A DNA stretch of 64,000 bases from Akkermansiaceae bacterium. GTDB lineage: Bacteria > Verrucomicrobiota > Verrucomicrobiia > Verrucomicrobiales > Akkermansiaceae. Positions 18,845 to 28,765 of this stretch are shown in pieces. A program made the position numbers and the translations under genes. Every line of letters begins with the position of its first letter. Positions within the stretch are counted from its first letter, which is position 1. The stretch spans positions 1 to 64,000 of the forward strand of contig JAHCBC010000006.1 of assembly GCA_019634595.1 (NCBI GenBank), in the 5' to 3' direction. Under the pieces are notes generated by a model that was given only the letters and a program-made list of their open reading frames with translations, was not told the DNA's origin and made no database searches.

Positions 18845-19727
18845 TCTCCTGGATGCGGATGCCGTTTCGCGCGGCGAGGCGCTCGGCCTGATGGCACGGA
18901 AGATCGTGGAGGGCTACCGCGTCGGTGAGCACCGCTCGCCGTTCCATGGCTTCGCCATCGAGTTCGCGCAGCACCGCGAGTATGCGACGGGCGATGACAT
19001 GCGCCACTTGGACTGGAAGGTGCTCGGCCGCTCCGACCGCTACTACATCAAGCAGTACGAGCAGGACACGAACTTCGTGACCCACCTTGTCGTGGATGGC
19101 AGCGCGTCCATGAACTACGGCTCCGCCAAGGTGGCGAAGCTCCATTTCGCAAAGGCGCTCGCCGCCTGTCTGTCGCACATGATCCTCCTCCAGCGGGACG
19201 CCGTCGCGCTCGCGCTGGTGGATACGGAGGTGAGGGAATACCTCCCCCGCACCGACAGCCTGCCGAAGATCCAGCACATCATGGACCGGCTCGCCGCCTT
19301 CCAGGCCACGGGCGAAACAAAGCTGGGTGTCGCCCTGGAACAGGTCGCCCGCGAAGCCCGCCGCCGCGGCATCGTCGTCCTCATCAGTGACTTCTTCGAT
19401 GACGAGGAAGGCCTGGTGAAAGGGCTGGAGCGGCTCGTGTTTTCCGGCAACGAGGTCATCGTTTTCCACACGCTCGATCCCTACGAGCTGACCTTCCCCT
19501 TCAACGGCACTTGGAAGTTCAAGGACCTCGAAGGACCGACCCAGCTCAAGGCATCGCCCGCGGACATCCGCCGGGAGTATCTGAAGAACTTTGACGCATT
19601 CCGTCTCCGCATCCGCCGCATCTGCGAAAAGTTCCAGGCGCACTATATCCTCGCGGATACCGGCAAGCCGCTCGCGGAAACGCTCAGCGGCTACCTCGCC
19701 TTCCGCCAATCCGTCAGCAGGAAATGA
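18834..19727 (+). CDS. DUF58 domain protein with von Willebrand-like fold
   Basis: 297 residues. It contains the DUF58 signature segments HRSPFHGFAIEFAQHREYA, GDDMRHLDWKVLGRSDRYY and IKQYEQDTN, then VVDGSASM, a MIDAS-like metal site (DxSxS as DGSAS). It has no membrane span. The start overlaps the moxR stop by 11 bases, so the two are translationally linked. Paired MoxR-DUF58 units are the core of such operons. The 169 bases that follow hold a 31-bp inverted repeat. Confidence 0.92.
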   Translation: MTPDLLDADAVSRGEALGLMARKIVEGYRVGEHRSPFHGFAIEFAQHREYATGDDMRHLDWKVLGRSDRYYIKQYEQDTNFVTHLVVDGSASMNYGSAKVAKLHFAKALAACLSHMILLQRDAVALALVDTEVREYLPRTDSLPKIQHIMDRLAAFQATGETKLGVALEQVAREARRRGIVVLISDFFDDEEGLVKGLERLVFSGNEVIVFHTLDPYELTFPFNGTWKFKDLEGPTQLKASPADIRREYLKNFDAFRLRIRRICEKFQAHYILADTGKPLAETLSGYLAFRQSVSRK

Positions 19728-19766
19728 TGAATTCTTTCGATCAACTGCCAGGGCTGGGGAATTGGA

Positions 19767-19852
19767 AAACCACGGATGGACGCGGATGGACACGGATAAA
19801 AGAGTCCATTGTTGTTTCTTCATCCGTGTCCATCCGCGTCCATCCGTGGTTT
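19767..19852. repeat. Perfect 31-bp inverted repeat between DUF58 and BatA-like genes
   Basis: The arms 19767-19797 and 19822-19852 are exact reverse complements, built from ACGGATGGAC-like units around a 24-base centre. A diverged relative with equally long arms is at 48097-48191. A further short palindrome GCGGACTGAAGTCCGC lies just before the next gene (about 19869-19886). These sit inside a long operon and may modulate it. Confidence 0.85.
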
Positions 19853-19896
19853 GAAAAACTTCTCTTCATGCGGACTGAAGTCCGCGCTCCGCTGCC

Positions 19897-22032
19897 ATGA
19901 ATTTCCTCCATCCCATGATGTTGGCGGGGCTGGCCGCGGTGTCCGTCCCGATCATCATCCACCTCCTCAACAAGTTCCGGGTGCGGACCACGGACTGGGG
20001 GGCCATGCGCTTCCTGCTGGACAGCATCCAGAAGAACCAGAAGCGGGTGAAGATGGAGGACCTGATCCTGCTGATCCTCCGCTGCCTGCTGGTGGCGCTG
20101 GCGGTGCTGGCCTTCGCCCGCCCCGTCCTCACCGCGCTGGTCAAGGGAGGCGCGGACGACGGTGAAGCCGTTGCCGCCGTCATCCTGCTGGACAACTCCG
20201 CCAGCATGACCCGCAGCGCGGGTGCGACCACCCTGCTCGACCAGGCGAAAAAGGAGATCGGCACCTGGCTGGACAAGCAGCCTTCCCAATCGCTGGCCGC
20301 GCTCTACCTCGTCTCCAACCGCACCGAGACCCTGGTGCCGAAGCCCGGACCCGATCTCGGGCTGGTGAGGAAGATGCTGTCGGAGGCGGAAGCCAGCGAC
20401 CGTGGCACGGACCTGGCGCAGGCCGTGCGGCTCGCGGTCGAAAGCCTGAAGACCATCAGCGGCAGACCGCGGCAGATTCTCATCTACACGGACGGCCAGG
20501 CCAGCGGCTGGGCGAAGAACGCGGAAATCCTGAAGCTGGCGGAGGATAATCCCGGCATCCGCATCAAGACGGTCATCGTCGGGGACAAGGTGGCGGACAA
20601 TGTCGGATTGGTCGCCCTGCGTGCGGATGGCGGCGTGGTGGCGGCGCGGCAGCCATGTCGTTTCCACATCGAGGTGGGGAACTACGGAACCACCGCCGTG
20701 GAAAATCTGAAGGTCACCCTTGCCATCGGGGATGGTCCGCCGATGGCGGACGCCACGATTGCCAGGATCGAACCCGGCACCCGGCAGGCAGCGAGTGTCA
20801 TCATCTCCTTTCCCGATGCCGGTCCGCAGTCGCTGGTCGCCAGCATCCCTCCGGATGCCTTTGCCGCCGACAACAGGCGTGTCGCCGCGCTGGATGTGGT
20901 CAGCCAGATGAACGTGCTGGTGGCAGAGGAGAATCCCTCCGTGCCCGCCGTGGACCGTGATGGGTTCTTCGTCGCCAATGCTCTGGTGCCGCTGTCACCG
21001 GACCAGATGGCGCGCCATTTCCTCGCCGCCGTCCCCACCTCCATCGCGGACCTGCCCGCGGAACTCGGCAACCGGAACAACACCGCCGCCCAGTCGATCT
21101 TCCTCTGCAATCCCGGCCCGCTTTCCTCCACCGTCACCACCGCCCTGAAAGACTACGTCGGACGCGGTGGGAATCTCATCATCTTCCCCGGTCCGCAGAC
21201 GAACCCGGATGACTGGAAAGCCAACGCCGCGCTGCAGGAACTGCTGCCAGCGGAGCTGGGCATCCCCACGGAGGAGGCGGAGGGCGCTGCCGCGCAGAGC
21301 TTCCAGAACACCGCCTTCAGCCATCCGGTCACCGCCCTGTGGAATGACTCCGCACAGGGCAGCCTGTCCGCCGTGAAGTTCTTCCGCCACTTTCCGCTCA
21401 CGGTGAAGAAGACAGGATCCCCGCGTGTCATCGCCCAACTGGCCAATGGTGAACCCGCCGTGGTCGAGTGGACCGTGGGTGAGGGGAATGTCGTCCTTTT
21501 CAACAGCACCGCCACGCCGGAGTGGAACAACCTGCCGCTGCATCCGGCGTTTGTTCCCTTCCTGCAACGCATGATGGGCCACCTGAACCGCCGCAACGAA
21601 TCCCGGCTCATCCTTTCCCCGGGCGAGGCATTCCGCAAGCCGGTCGATGAACAGTGGAAAGGCAGCGACTTCTCCGTGCGCCGCCCTGGCAGCGACTCCA
21701 GCCGGACCGCGGGCCAGGTCGTGTCCGACGACAAGCAGACTTTCGTCCGCTACGCCGCGACCGAGAAGGCGGGCATCTATCAGGTGAGCGTGGGCAACGA
21801 CCTGCTCGCCACCTTCGCCGTGCAGATCGATCCCGCCGAGTCGGACCTGCGGCAGGTCGATCCGGAGATCATCGCCGGGCTGGAAACCGCCGGGGGTGAA
21901 GCGGAGAAAACGGAGGTCACCCGCTCCGTCGTCACCAAGGAGTTCTGGACGATGCTCCTCTGGATCGTCGCCGCCATTTTCGTCGTGGAAGCAATCATGG
22001 CCCATCGCATCAGCCACACCCGGTCCGTATGA
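19897..22032 (+). CDS. BatA-type membrane protein with von Willebrand domain
   Basis: 711 residues. The N-terminal BatA module (MNFLHPMMLAGLAAVSVPII...) has two membrane helices up to about residue 75. A von Willebrand domain follows with a full MIDAS start DNSAS at 99-103 and IYTDGQASGW. A large extracytoplasmic region and one C-terminal helix (MLLWIVAAIFVVEAIMA) complete it. It is the membrane partner expected for MoxR-DUF58. Its stop overlaps the next start (ATGA). Confidence 0.88.
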   Translation: MNFLHPMMLAGLAAVSVPIIIHLLNKFRVRTTDWGAMRFLLDSIQKNQKRVKMEDLILLILRCLLVALAVLAFARPVLTALVKGGADDGEAVAAVILLDNSASMTRSAGATTLLDQAKKEIGTWLDKQPSQSLAALYLVSNRTETLVPKPGPDLGLVRKMLSEAEASDRGTDLAQAVRLAVESLKTISGRPRQILIYTDGQASGWAKNAEILKLAEDNPGIRIKTVIVGDKVADNVGLVALRADGGVVAARQPCRFHIEVGNYGTTAVENLKVTLAIGDGPPMADATIARIEPGTRQAASVIISFPDAGPQSLVASIPPDAFAADNRRVAALDVVSQMNVLVAEENPSVPAVDRDGFFVANALVPLSPDQMARHFLAAVPTSIADLPAELGNRNNTAAQSIFLCNPGPLSSTVTTALKDYVGRGGNLIIFPGPQTNPDDWKANAALQELLPAELGIPTEEAEGAAAQSFQNTAFSHPVTALWNDSAQGSLSAVKFFRHFPLTVKKTGSPRVIAQLANGEPAVVEWTVGEGNVVLFNSTATPEWNNLPLHPAFVPFLQRMMGHLNRRNESRLILSPGEAFRKPVDEQWKGSDFSVRRPGSDSSRTAGQVVSDDKQTFVRYAATEKAGIYQVSVGNDLLATFAVQIDPAESDLRQVDPEIIAGLETAGGEAEKTEVTRSVVTKEFWTMLLWIVAAIFVVEAIMAHRISHTRSV

Positions 22033-24368
22033 AAGCCATCTTCCCCACACTGGCCGCCACGGAATGGCGGGTGAGCTTCGAGGGTATCTCGCCCGGCCTG
22101 GCATTCGCGTTGTTCGTGGTCGCCTCCATGGCCACGGTCTTCGCCTATTGGAAATTCGCAGGCTCCGCCCCGCGCTGGAGGAAGATCCTGATGGCGTTCT
22201 TCCGCATCGCCGCCGTACTGGTGCTGGCCGCCTTGCTGGCAAAGCCGGTGCTGAACCTCACCGTGCATGATCCGGTGCGCCAGCCGCTGCTGGTGCTGGT
22301 GGATGATTCCGAGAGCATGAGGTTCGAGGACCGCCGCGAGGGCAAGGAGGACCTGGAGCGCGCGGAGATCGCCACCGGCTCCCGCCAGACGGGCATCCCC
22401 CGCAACAAGATCCTCGAGGGCATCGCCGCCAGCCCGAAGCTGGACCTCTGGCCTCGCCTGTCGGAGCAGTCGGACCTCCTGTTCCATCAGTTCGGCCGGA
22501 ACGTCTCCCGCGTCGCGTCACCGGAAGGTGAGCTGAAGCGTGAGGACGCCGCGAAGATTTTCTCAGGACTGAAGTATGGGGAAAGCGCCACTGCCATCGG
22601 TGAGGCCGTGCGCCAGGTGCTGCAGGAACCGCGCCCGCAGCCCGCGGGTGGGGTGCTGCTGGTGACCGACGGCGCGAACAACGGCGGCTCGTCACCCATC
22701 GAGGCCGCGCAGATCGCAAAGGAACAGGGCGTGCCGCTGTTCATCTACGGCGTCGGCGTGACGTCACCGCGGGATGTGCAGGTGCGGGAGGTCATCGCGC
22801 AGAAGCTCGCCTTCGTGGAGGAGAAGCTGGAGGTCCGCGGAAAGATCGCGTCCCGGAGCATGGAGGAGAAGGCGGTCACCGCCAGCCTCATCGCGAACGG
22901 GGAGATCGTGGACGGGAAGGAAATCACCATCGGCGGTGACCGGGAGCAGGAGGTTTCCTTCACCTATGAGCCGAAGGTGGCGGGCGAGCTGAAACTTGAG
23001 ATCTCCATCCCGGTGCAGCCGGATGAGGCAGGCAAGGACAACAACATCGCCTCCGCCCTGGTGCGGGTGACGGACAGCAAGTTCAACGTGCTGCTCATCG
23101 AGCAGGAGCCGCGCTGGGACTTCCGCTACCTGCTGGACTACCTCCAGCGGGACCCGCGGCTGGAGGTGAAGTGCGTCATGATCGACGGCGAGCCGGGCCT
23201 CGACCAGATCGAGAACTCACCGTTCCTGCCATCGCTGCCGGAATCCCGCGACGCCTATTTCAAATCCCAGGTCATCATCCTCGGCGATGTGAATCCGGAG
23301 GACCTCGGGGAGGAGCGCATGCAGATCATCGCGGAATGGGTGCAGGCCGGTGGCGGCATCATTTTCCTCAGTGGCCCGAATTTCAGCCCCACCGCGTACG
23401 CGGGCACTCCGCTGGAGTCGCTGCTGCCGGTGGTCCCGGACACCATGCTTTCGCGGGACGCGGCGACCGTCCGTGAGCGGGAGCCTTTCCAGCTCCAGCT
23501 CAGCCGCATCGGCGAGAACTCCCCATACCTCCAGATGGATCCGGATCCGGAGGAGAACAAGCGCATCTGGGAAGCCTTTCCCGGTGTCCGCTGGACGGCT
23601 CCCGTGGCCCGCGTAAAGCCGGGTGCGGAAGTCCTGCTGGTCGATCCCCGGCCGGAGAAGTCCGGCCGCTACGGCCTGCTGCCGGTCTTCGCCATGCAGG
23701 GCTATGGCTCCGGCAAGTGCGTCTATTTCGGAACGGACGAAACCTACCGCTGGCGCAGCCGGACGGGGGAGAAATACTACTCCATCCTATGGGGCCAGAT
23801 CATGCAGACGCTGGCGCTGCAGCTTCTGGAAGGCGCGTCCTCGCTCACCCAGTTGAAGTCGGAGCGGAAGCAATACTCCATCGGTGACACCGTGGTGATC
23901 TCCGGCAACGCCTATACGGAGGGCTTCGAGCCGCTGCTTGTCCCGACGCTGGAGGGCACGATGAAAATGGAGTCCGGTGGAAAGGCAGTGGAGGAGCCGT
24001 TCGAACTCCACGGCATCGACCGCAACGCGTTCCGCGGGGAGTTCACCGCCAGCACGCCGGGCAGCTACAGCTTCGCCACCACCCGTGATCCGGAGGGCAT
24101 CGTGAAGTTCGAGGTCATCGATTCCCGCCCGGAACGCAACCAGACCGCGCTCGACGAGAAACTGCTGAAGTCGATGGCGGAGATCTCCGGCGGGCTTTTC
24201 TTCCGTGAGGAGGATCTCGCCGGGCTGCCGGACAAGATCGCCGCGAAAAGCGCCACCGTCGCCACCTTCAAGAAACTGGACCTGTTCCATAACGGATGGT
24301 TCCTGGCCGCGCTGCTCGGGTTCCTTTTCCTCGAATGGCTGCTGCGGCGGCTGACGCAACTGAAATGA
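22029..24368 (+). CDS. Large membrane protein with von Willebrand and GATase1-like domains
   Basis: 779 residues. Two N-terminal helices lie at about 22-75. A von Willebrand domain begins LLVLVDDSESM (MIDAS DxSxS) and continues GVLLVTDGANNGG. A glutamine-amidotransferase-like region follows (VIILGDVNPEDL, WVQAGGGIIFLSGPNF), with a C-terminal helix near residue 760. It lacks an obvious catalytic Cys, so the GATase fold is likely structural. The start overlaps the BatA-like stop by 4 bases. It probably forms a membrane complex with the neighbouring proteins under MoxR control. Confidence 0.85.
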   Translation: MKAIFPTLAATEWRVSFEGISPGLAFALFVVASMATVFAYWKFAGSAPRWRKILMAFFRIAAVLVLAALLAKPVLNLTVHDPVRQPLLVLVDDSESMRFEDRREGKEDLERAEIATGSRQTGIPRNKILEGIAASPKLDLWPRLSEQSDLLFHQFGRNVSRVASPEGELKREDAAKIFSGLKYGESATAIGEAVRQVLQEPRPQPAGGVLLVTDGANNGGSSPIEAAQIAKEQGVPLFIYGVGVTSPRDVQVREVIAQKLAFVEEKLEVRGKIASRSMEEKAVTASLIANGEIVDGKEITIGGDREQEVSFTYEPKVAGELKLEISIPVQPDEAGKDNNIASALVRVTDSKFNVLLIEQEPRWDFRYLLDYLQRDPRLEVKCVMIDGEPGLDQIENSPFLPSLPESRDAYFKSQVIILGDVNPEDLGEERMQIIAEWVQAGGGIIFLSGPNFSPTAYAGTPLESLLPVVPDTMLSRDAATVREREPFQLQLSRIGENSPYLQMDPDPEENKRIWEAFPGVRWTAPVARVKPGAEVLLVDPRPEKSGRYGLLPVFAMQGYGSGKCVYFGTDETYRWRSRTGEKYYSILWGQIMQTLALQLLEGASSLTQLKSERKQYSIGDTVVISGNAYTEGFEPLLVPTLEGTMKMESGGKAVEEPFELHGIDRNAFRGEFTASTPGSYSFATTRDPEGIVKFEVIDSRPERNQTALDEKLLKSMAEISGGLFFREEDLAGLPDKIAAKSATVATFKKLDLFHNGWFLAALLGFLFLEWLLRRLTQLK

Positions 24369-24369
24369 C

Positions 24370-26049
24370 ATGAGCGCTCCCCGATCATCACTCCCTCTGC
24401 CTCACGGCCTCGCCCGCGCGCTCGATGCGGTGCGGCGGCGCTGGCTGGCGGTGCGCGTGGCGGAGTTCCCGCTGCTCTTGTTGGCCGTCATCGCCTTCGC
24501 ATGGGTGCTCCAAGCCACCGCCGACCGCTGGCTGGAACTGTCATGGAACGCACGGGCGGTGCTGCTCGCACTCAACGGTGTCGCCGCCCTGGTGCTCCTG
24601 TGGTTTTTCGTGCTGGTGCCGCTGTGCCGGCGGCTGGACCGCAGGAAGGCGGCGCTGCTGGTCGAGCGGACCCTGCCGGATTTCAGGACGTCGCTCATTT
24701 CCGCCGTCGAGTTTTCCGAGCGTGGTTCGGATTTCCCCTCCGGCTCGCGTCCTCTGGTGGAGAAGCTGCTGGCGGACGTCTCGCATGAAGCGGAGAAAGG
24801 CGACATCGCGCGCGGCGTCGTGAAGACGCGCCGCCTGAAGCGGATCGCCACCATCTGCGTGGCCGTCCTGCTCGCCGCCGCCGGTTGCTTCGCGTGGGGC
24901 CTGCCGCTCTCGCCCTTGCTGGTGCAGCGCATCCTTCTTTCAAATGCGGTGTTTCCGGACGAAACGAAGGTGGTGGACCTGTCCGGCGACATGATCGTCG
25001 TCGCGGGCACGGACGCCGCGCTTTCCGCGAAGGCGGACGGAGTGGTGCCGCAGTCCGGGCGTCTGGTCGTCACCCATCCGGACGGCACGGTGGAGAACAT
25101 CCCCGTCTCCCCGTCACGGACTGAGGAGGGTGTGTTCCAGTTTTCGGTGCGGAACGTGCGTGAATCCTTCGCCTACCGGTTTGAACTCCATGATGGCGTC
25201 GGCCCGGAGCATCAGGTGGGCGTGCGGGTGCCGCCCGTGCTGCGACAGATCACCTTCACCCAGGTTTATCCGAAGCACACCGGCCTGCCGGAGACCATCA
25301 TGTCGCCATCCGCTCTGCGCTTGCTGGCAGGCTCCCAGTTGAAGATCAGCGCGGAAGGATCCGAAGCCCTGCAATCCGCCGTGCTGGAGATCAAGGGCGT
25401 GCCGGATGTTCTCCCTCTCGAAATCTCCGGAGACGCGAAGACCTCCCTGAAGACGGAGTTGAAGGTTCCTGAAAGCGGCTGGAAGTCGATGTCGGTCCAT
25501 CTTGTCAGCGCGGCCGGTGAAGCCTCGGCGAACGATCCGGTCTATCGCGTGGAGCTGGTCCGCGACCGTCCGCCGTCCGTGCTGGTCAGCCAGCCGAAGA
25601 AGGAAACCATCACCGTGATCCCGGGGGAGAAAGTTCCGTTCGTGTTCCGGGTGGGGGATGATTTCGGGCTGCAGCGCGTCGCGCTCTGCTACCGCGTGTT
25701 CCGTCCCACTGGTGCCGGGGCGGTCGAGTCCGCGGAGGAGGGCCAGATCCCGATGCAGTTCGATCCGGCGGAGAAATCGTTCTCGAGGACCTTCGTGTGG
25801 GACCTCGGACTGCTGGTGCCCGTGGTTCCGGTGGGCGGCACCATTACCTGCTGGATCGAGGCGGAGGACAACAACCCGGAGAAGGCCGTGGCCATCACCC
25901 GCAGCGCGGAAAAGATCATCCGCGTCGTTTCCGAGGAACAGAAGCGCACGGAATTGCTCGAACTCCTGGGCGAACGTGCGAAGGATATCGAGAAGCTCTA
26001 CGAACTGCAGCGAGGAATGAACGAAAGGACGGATGACTCCATCCGTTGA
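24370..26049 (+). CDS. DUF4175-like membrane protein
   Basis: 559 residues. Two or three helices lie in the first 190 residues (FPLLLLAVIAFAWVL, LVLLWFFVLVPL, IATICVAVLLAAAG), then a long exported beta-rich region with Ig-like strands ends in a charged helix. The KAALLVERTLPDFRTSLISAVE segment and position in the operon match the DUF4175-like proteins found with MoxR systems. It lies one base after the previous gene's stop. Confidence 0.7.
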   Translation: MSAPRSSLPLPHGLARALDAVRRRWLAVRVAEFPLLLLAVIAFAWVLQATADRWLELSWNARAVLLALNGVAALVLLWFFVLVPLCRRLDRRKAALLVERTLPDFRTSLISAVEFSERGSDFPSGSRPLVEKLLADVSHEAEKGDIARGVVKTRRLKRIATICVAVLLAAAGCFAWGLPLSPLLVQRILLSNAVFPDETKVVDLSGDMIVVAGTDAALSAKADGVVPQSGRLVVTHPDGTVENIPVSPSRTEEGVFQFSVRNVRESFAYRFELHDGVGPEHQVGVRVPPVLRQITFTQVYPKHTGLPETIMSPSALRLLAGSQLKISAEGSEALQSAVLEIKGVPDVLPLEISGDAKTSLKTELKVPESGWKSMSVHLVSAAGEASANDPVYRVELVRDRPPSVLVSQPKKETITVIPGEKVPFVFRVGDDFGLQRVALCYRVFRPTGAGAVESAEEGQIPMQFDPAEKSFSRTFVWDLGLLVPVVPVGGTITCWIEAEDNNPEKAVAITRSAEKIIRVVSEEQKRTELLELLGERAKDIEKLYELQRGMNERTDDSIR

Positions 26050-26064
26050 TATACCACCACCGCC

Positions 26065-27927
26065 ATGAAACCTCCCATCGCCAGCCATTTCCTGATCGCG
26101 GGCCTGATCGCATCCACCTTTCCGGCAGTCGCGCAGGAGAAGAAAGAGCGGTCGGTGCAGACCACGGCCTACCAGACCAGCGTCTCCCAGGAACAGCTCC
26201 GTGCCACCACCCGCCGCCTGAAGGGCGAGATGGCCGGGCTGCTGGAAGAGTTCAGCCGCTACCAGGCGGCGTCCGGCGAGCTGAAGAAGCTCACCGAAGC
26301 GCTCGGCGAACTCGATGTGGTCACCGAGCAGGACATGATCGCCGTGGTGAAGATTCTCCGCGAGGCGAGCCGCGCCGAGCAGGTCGATGAATCGAAGGCG
26401 AAGCTGGTGGAGGCCAGCAGCGGCCAGAAGGAGATCCAGGCGCTCCTCCGCGCCGTGGCGGACCGCCTTACCCTACAGAAGGAAGAGGCGGAGATGCAGC
26501 GGCGGCTCGACAATCTCGCCCTGCGGCAGATGGCGAACCTGCGCGACACGAAGCGCCTCGCCGAAACCGGCGAAAAGCCGGAAAAGGTGAAGCATGAACT
26601 CCTGCAGGTCCGGGAGATGAGCAAGTCCGAGCAGGAGGCGATCAAAAAGGAGATCGCCATGACCATGGACGCCCTCAAGAACCTCGCGGAGAAGTCGGAG
26701 TCTCCTGACAAGGAAGCGTTCGAGAAAGCGCTGAAGGAAGGCGAGCAGAACCTCATCCGCAACCAGGCGGAACAGGCGGCGGAAAGCGTGAAGACGGATT
26801 TCGCCGAGGCGGTGAAACAGCAGGAGGAACTGCTCCGCAACATGAAGCAGATGGCGGAGAGCCTCCAGGAACGGAAGACGGCGGAGGAACAGTCCCGTGA
26901 ACTCGCGGACAAGATGGGACAGCTTGCCGACAAGCAGGAGCAGCTCGCGAAGAAGCTGACGGAAGGCTGGGGGAACGAGAACAAGCAGGCGGTCCGCAAG
27001 GAACAGGAGAAGCTTTCCGACCAGATGGAGCTCGCGAAGGAAAGCCTGGAGAAACTGAACCAGGAAGCCGCCTCCAAGGTGGACCAGGCGAAGCAGGAAT
27101 CCGCGCAGGTCGCCGAAAAGATCCGCGACAAGGAGGCGATGGAGAACATCGACAACGTGGCGAAGGCCACGGATTCGCAGAAGGCCGTGGCGGAGAAACT
27201 GGAGCAGGCGAGTGAAATGCTCCAGCAACAGGCGGATGCTCTCGCCGGGAACCAGGATCAGCAACAGGGGCAGGACAGCCAGCAGTCTTCCGAAGAGATG
27301 AGCCAGCAACAGGAGGCCATCTCGGACGCGGTTGATCAGATCATGGCGGCGAAAGGCCAGATGGAGCTTGCGAAGCGGCAGCTCCGCGACGGCAGTGACC
27401 AGGCGAATGCCAGGCAGCGGCTCGACAACGCCCGGCAGATGCTCGACCAGGCCCGGCAGGAAGTCGCGAAGGCGGGCGAGGCGGTCGAAAAATTCGTGCA
27501 GGAGGAATTGAAGAAAGCGGACGAGGGGATTGCCAAGACGGAGGAAGGCATCGGCGTCGGCTCGAAGCAGGATCAGGAAAAATCCCGCTGGAACCTCGAC
27601 CGGGCGGAGGGGAACGCCAACCTGGCGCTCACCGGCCTCCAGCGCGCCGCCAACCGGCTCGCGGCGAAGCAGGGCCAGCAGCAGGGGGAACAGCAGCAGG
27701 CCAACCAGCAGAACAAGGGCGACTCTTCCCGGCAGGACACCAACAGCCCGGCCGGCCCGATGGGCAGGCAGAAGGAGGAAATTTCCGGAGTCTCCGCCGT
27801 GTCAAAGGGCGGCGGCGGCCAGCGTGAGGCGCTGTCACTGCTGCAGCAGGAAAAGGCCCCGACGGAATATGAAGCGATGGTGCAGCAGTACATCCGCAAC
27901 CTGGCCGAAGCGGCCAACCAGGAATGA
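26065..27927 (+). CDS. Exported coiled-coil protein (620 aa)
   Basis: A signal peptide (MKPPIASHFLIAGLIASTFPAVAQ) is followed by almost uninterrupted Glu/Lys/Gln-rich heptads from about residue 45 to 540, then a Gln-rich linker and a conserved-looking tail GGGGQREALSLLQQEKAPTE. It should form a long periplasmic coiled coil. In comparable operons such proteins sit with the DUF4175-like protein; here they are 15 bases apart, and the stop overlaps the next start. Confidence 0.8.
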   Translation: MKPPIASHFLIAGLIASTFPAVAQEKKERSVQTTAYQTSVSQEQLRATTRRLKGEMAGLLEEFSRYQAASGELKKLTEALGELDVVTEQDMIAVVKILREASRAEQVDESKAKLVEASSGQKEIQALLRAVADRLTLQKEEAEMQRRLDNLALRQMANLRDTKRLAETGEKPEKVKHELLQVREMSKSEQEAIKKEIAMTMDALKNLAEKSESPDKEAFEKALKEGEQNLIRNQAEQAAESVKTDFAEAVKQQEELLRNMKQMAESLQERKTAEEQSRELADKMGQLADKQEQLAKKLTEGWGNENKQAVRKEQEKLSDQMELAKESLEKLNQEAASKVDQAKQESAQVAEKIRDKEAMENIDNVAKATDSQKAVAEKLEQASEMLQQQADALAGNQDQQQGQDSQQSSEEMSQQQEAISDAVDQIMAAKGQMELAKRQLRDGSDQANARQRLDNARQMLDQARQEVAKAGEAVEKFVQEELKKADEGIAKTEEGIGVGSKQDQEKSRWNLDRAEGNANLALTGLQRAANRLAAKQGQQQGEQQQANQQNKGDSSRQDTNSPAGPMGRQKEEISGVSAVSKGGGGQREALSLLQQEKAPTEYEAMVQQYIRNLAEAANQE

Positions 27928-28760
27928 TGGTTGATATGAAAAGGACAGCGGAACGGGGATCGCGGTGGTGTGGTGCGGCAGTGTTGGCATTTCTGCTTTC
28001 ACTCATCCCGGCGGGACTATCCGCGCAGGAGGATTCCGGACTTTTCGGCTCCAGTGAAAAGGACGCTCCGGGCCTGATCGCGATCATCTATGATCTCAAG
28101 CAGACCCAGTCGATGCAGCCGTCGAAGATCACGGCGGAGACCTACCCCGGTGTGGTGCAGGATTTCCTCGGCAAGGGCTGGGATGAGGTGGTGTTGAACA
28201 AGTTTTTCCGGGTCACGCGCCCGCTCTATTCCACGCAGATCTTCATCCCCGGCATGGATGCCGGAGCCGCGCCGAAGGCCTATGGCGTGGACAAGGTGAT
28301 GAAGGCCTCCTGCTGGGTCATCCACTACAAGGGGCAGGTGTCCCCGCCGGAGGATGGCACTTACCGCTTCGTGGCGTATGCGGATGACGCCATCGCTGTG
28401 GCGGTGAACAACAAGACCGTCTGCATCGGTGCGCGGCACGACATGCGGTTGGAGAAGCTCTGGCAGACGACGGAAAAAAAAGGCGCGAAGGCCTTCAACG
28501 GCGAACTCACCTATGGCGAATGGGTGACGCTGAAAAAGGACGAGCCGGTCGATCTGGATGTGCTGGTGGGCGAGCGTCCCGGTGGGGATTTCTGCGCCTT
28601 CCTGCTTTATCAGAAGCAGGGTGAAAGCTACCCGTCGGACAAGGACGGTCACCCGGTGCTGCCAGTCTTCCAGCTCGCCCCCATGGAGATCCCCAACAAG
28701 GACCCGGGCAAGTCACCGCCTTTCTCACGCGCCTCCGATACCTGGAAGCAATACCGCTGA
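27924..28760 (+). CDS. Exported PA14-like protein, copy 1
   Basis: 278 residues. After a signal peptide ending near QEDSG, the core GLIAIIYDLKQTQS ... VSPPEDGTYRFVAYADDAIAVAVNNKTV is a PA14-like beta-barrel pattern, a domain often used for carbohydrate contact. The next gene is a clear paralogue with the same ordered blocks. The first ATG (27924) overlaps the previous stop; an ATG at 27936 would give a cleaner signal peptide. A role in the MoxR operon's envelope complex is inference. Confidence 0.75.
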   Translation: MMVDMKRTAERGSRWCGAAVLAFLLSLIPAGLSAQEDSGLFGSSEKDAPGLIAIIYDLKQTQSMQPSKITAETYPGVVQDFLGKGWDEVVLNKFFRVTRPLYSTQIFIPGMDAGAAPKAYGVDKVMKASCWVIHYKGQVSPPEDGTYRFVAYADDAIAVAVNNKTVCIGARHDMRLEKLWQTTEKKGAKAFNGELTYGEWVTLKKDEPVDLDVLVGERPGGDFCAFLLYQKQGESYPSDKDGHPVLPVFQLAPMEIPNKDPGKSPPFSRASDTWKQYR

Positions 28761-28765
28761 CCCCC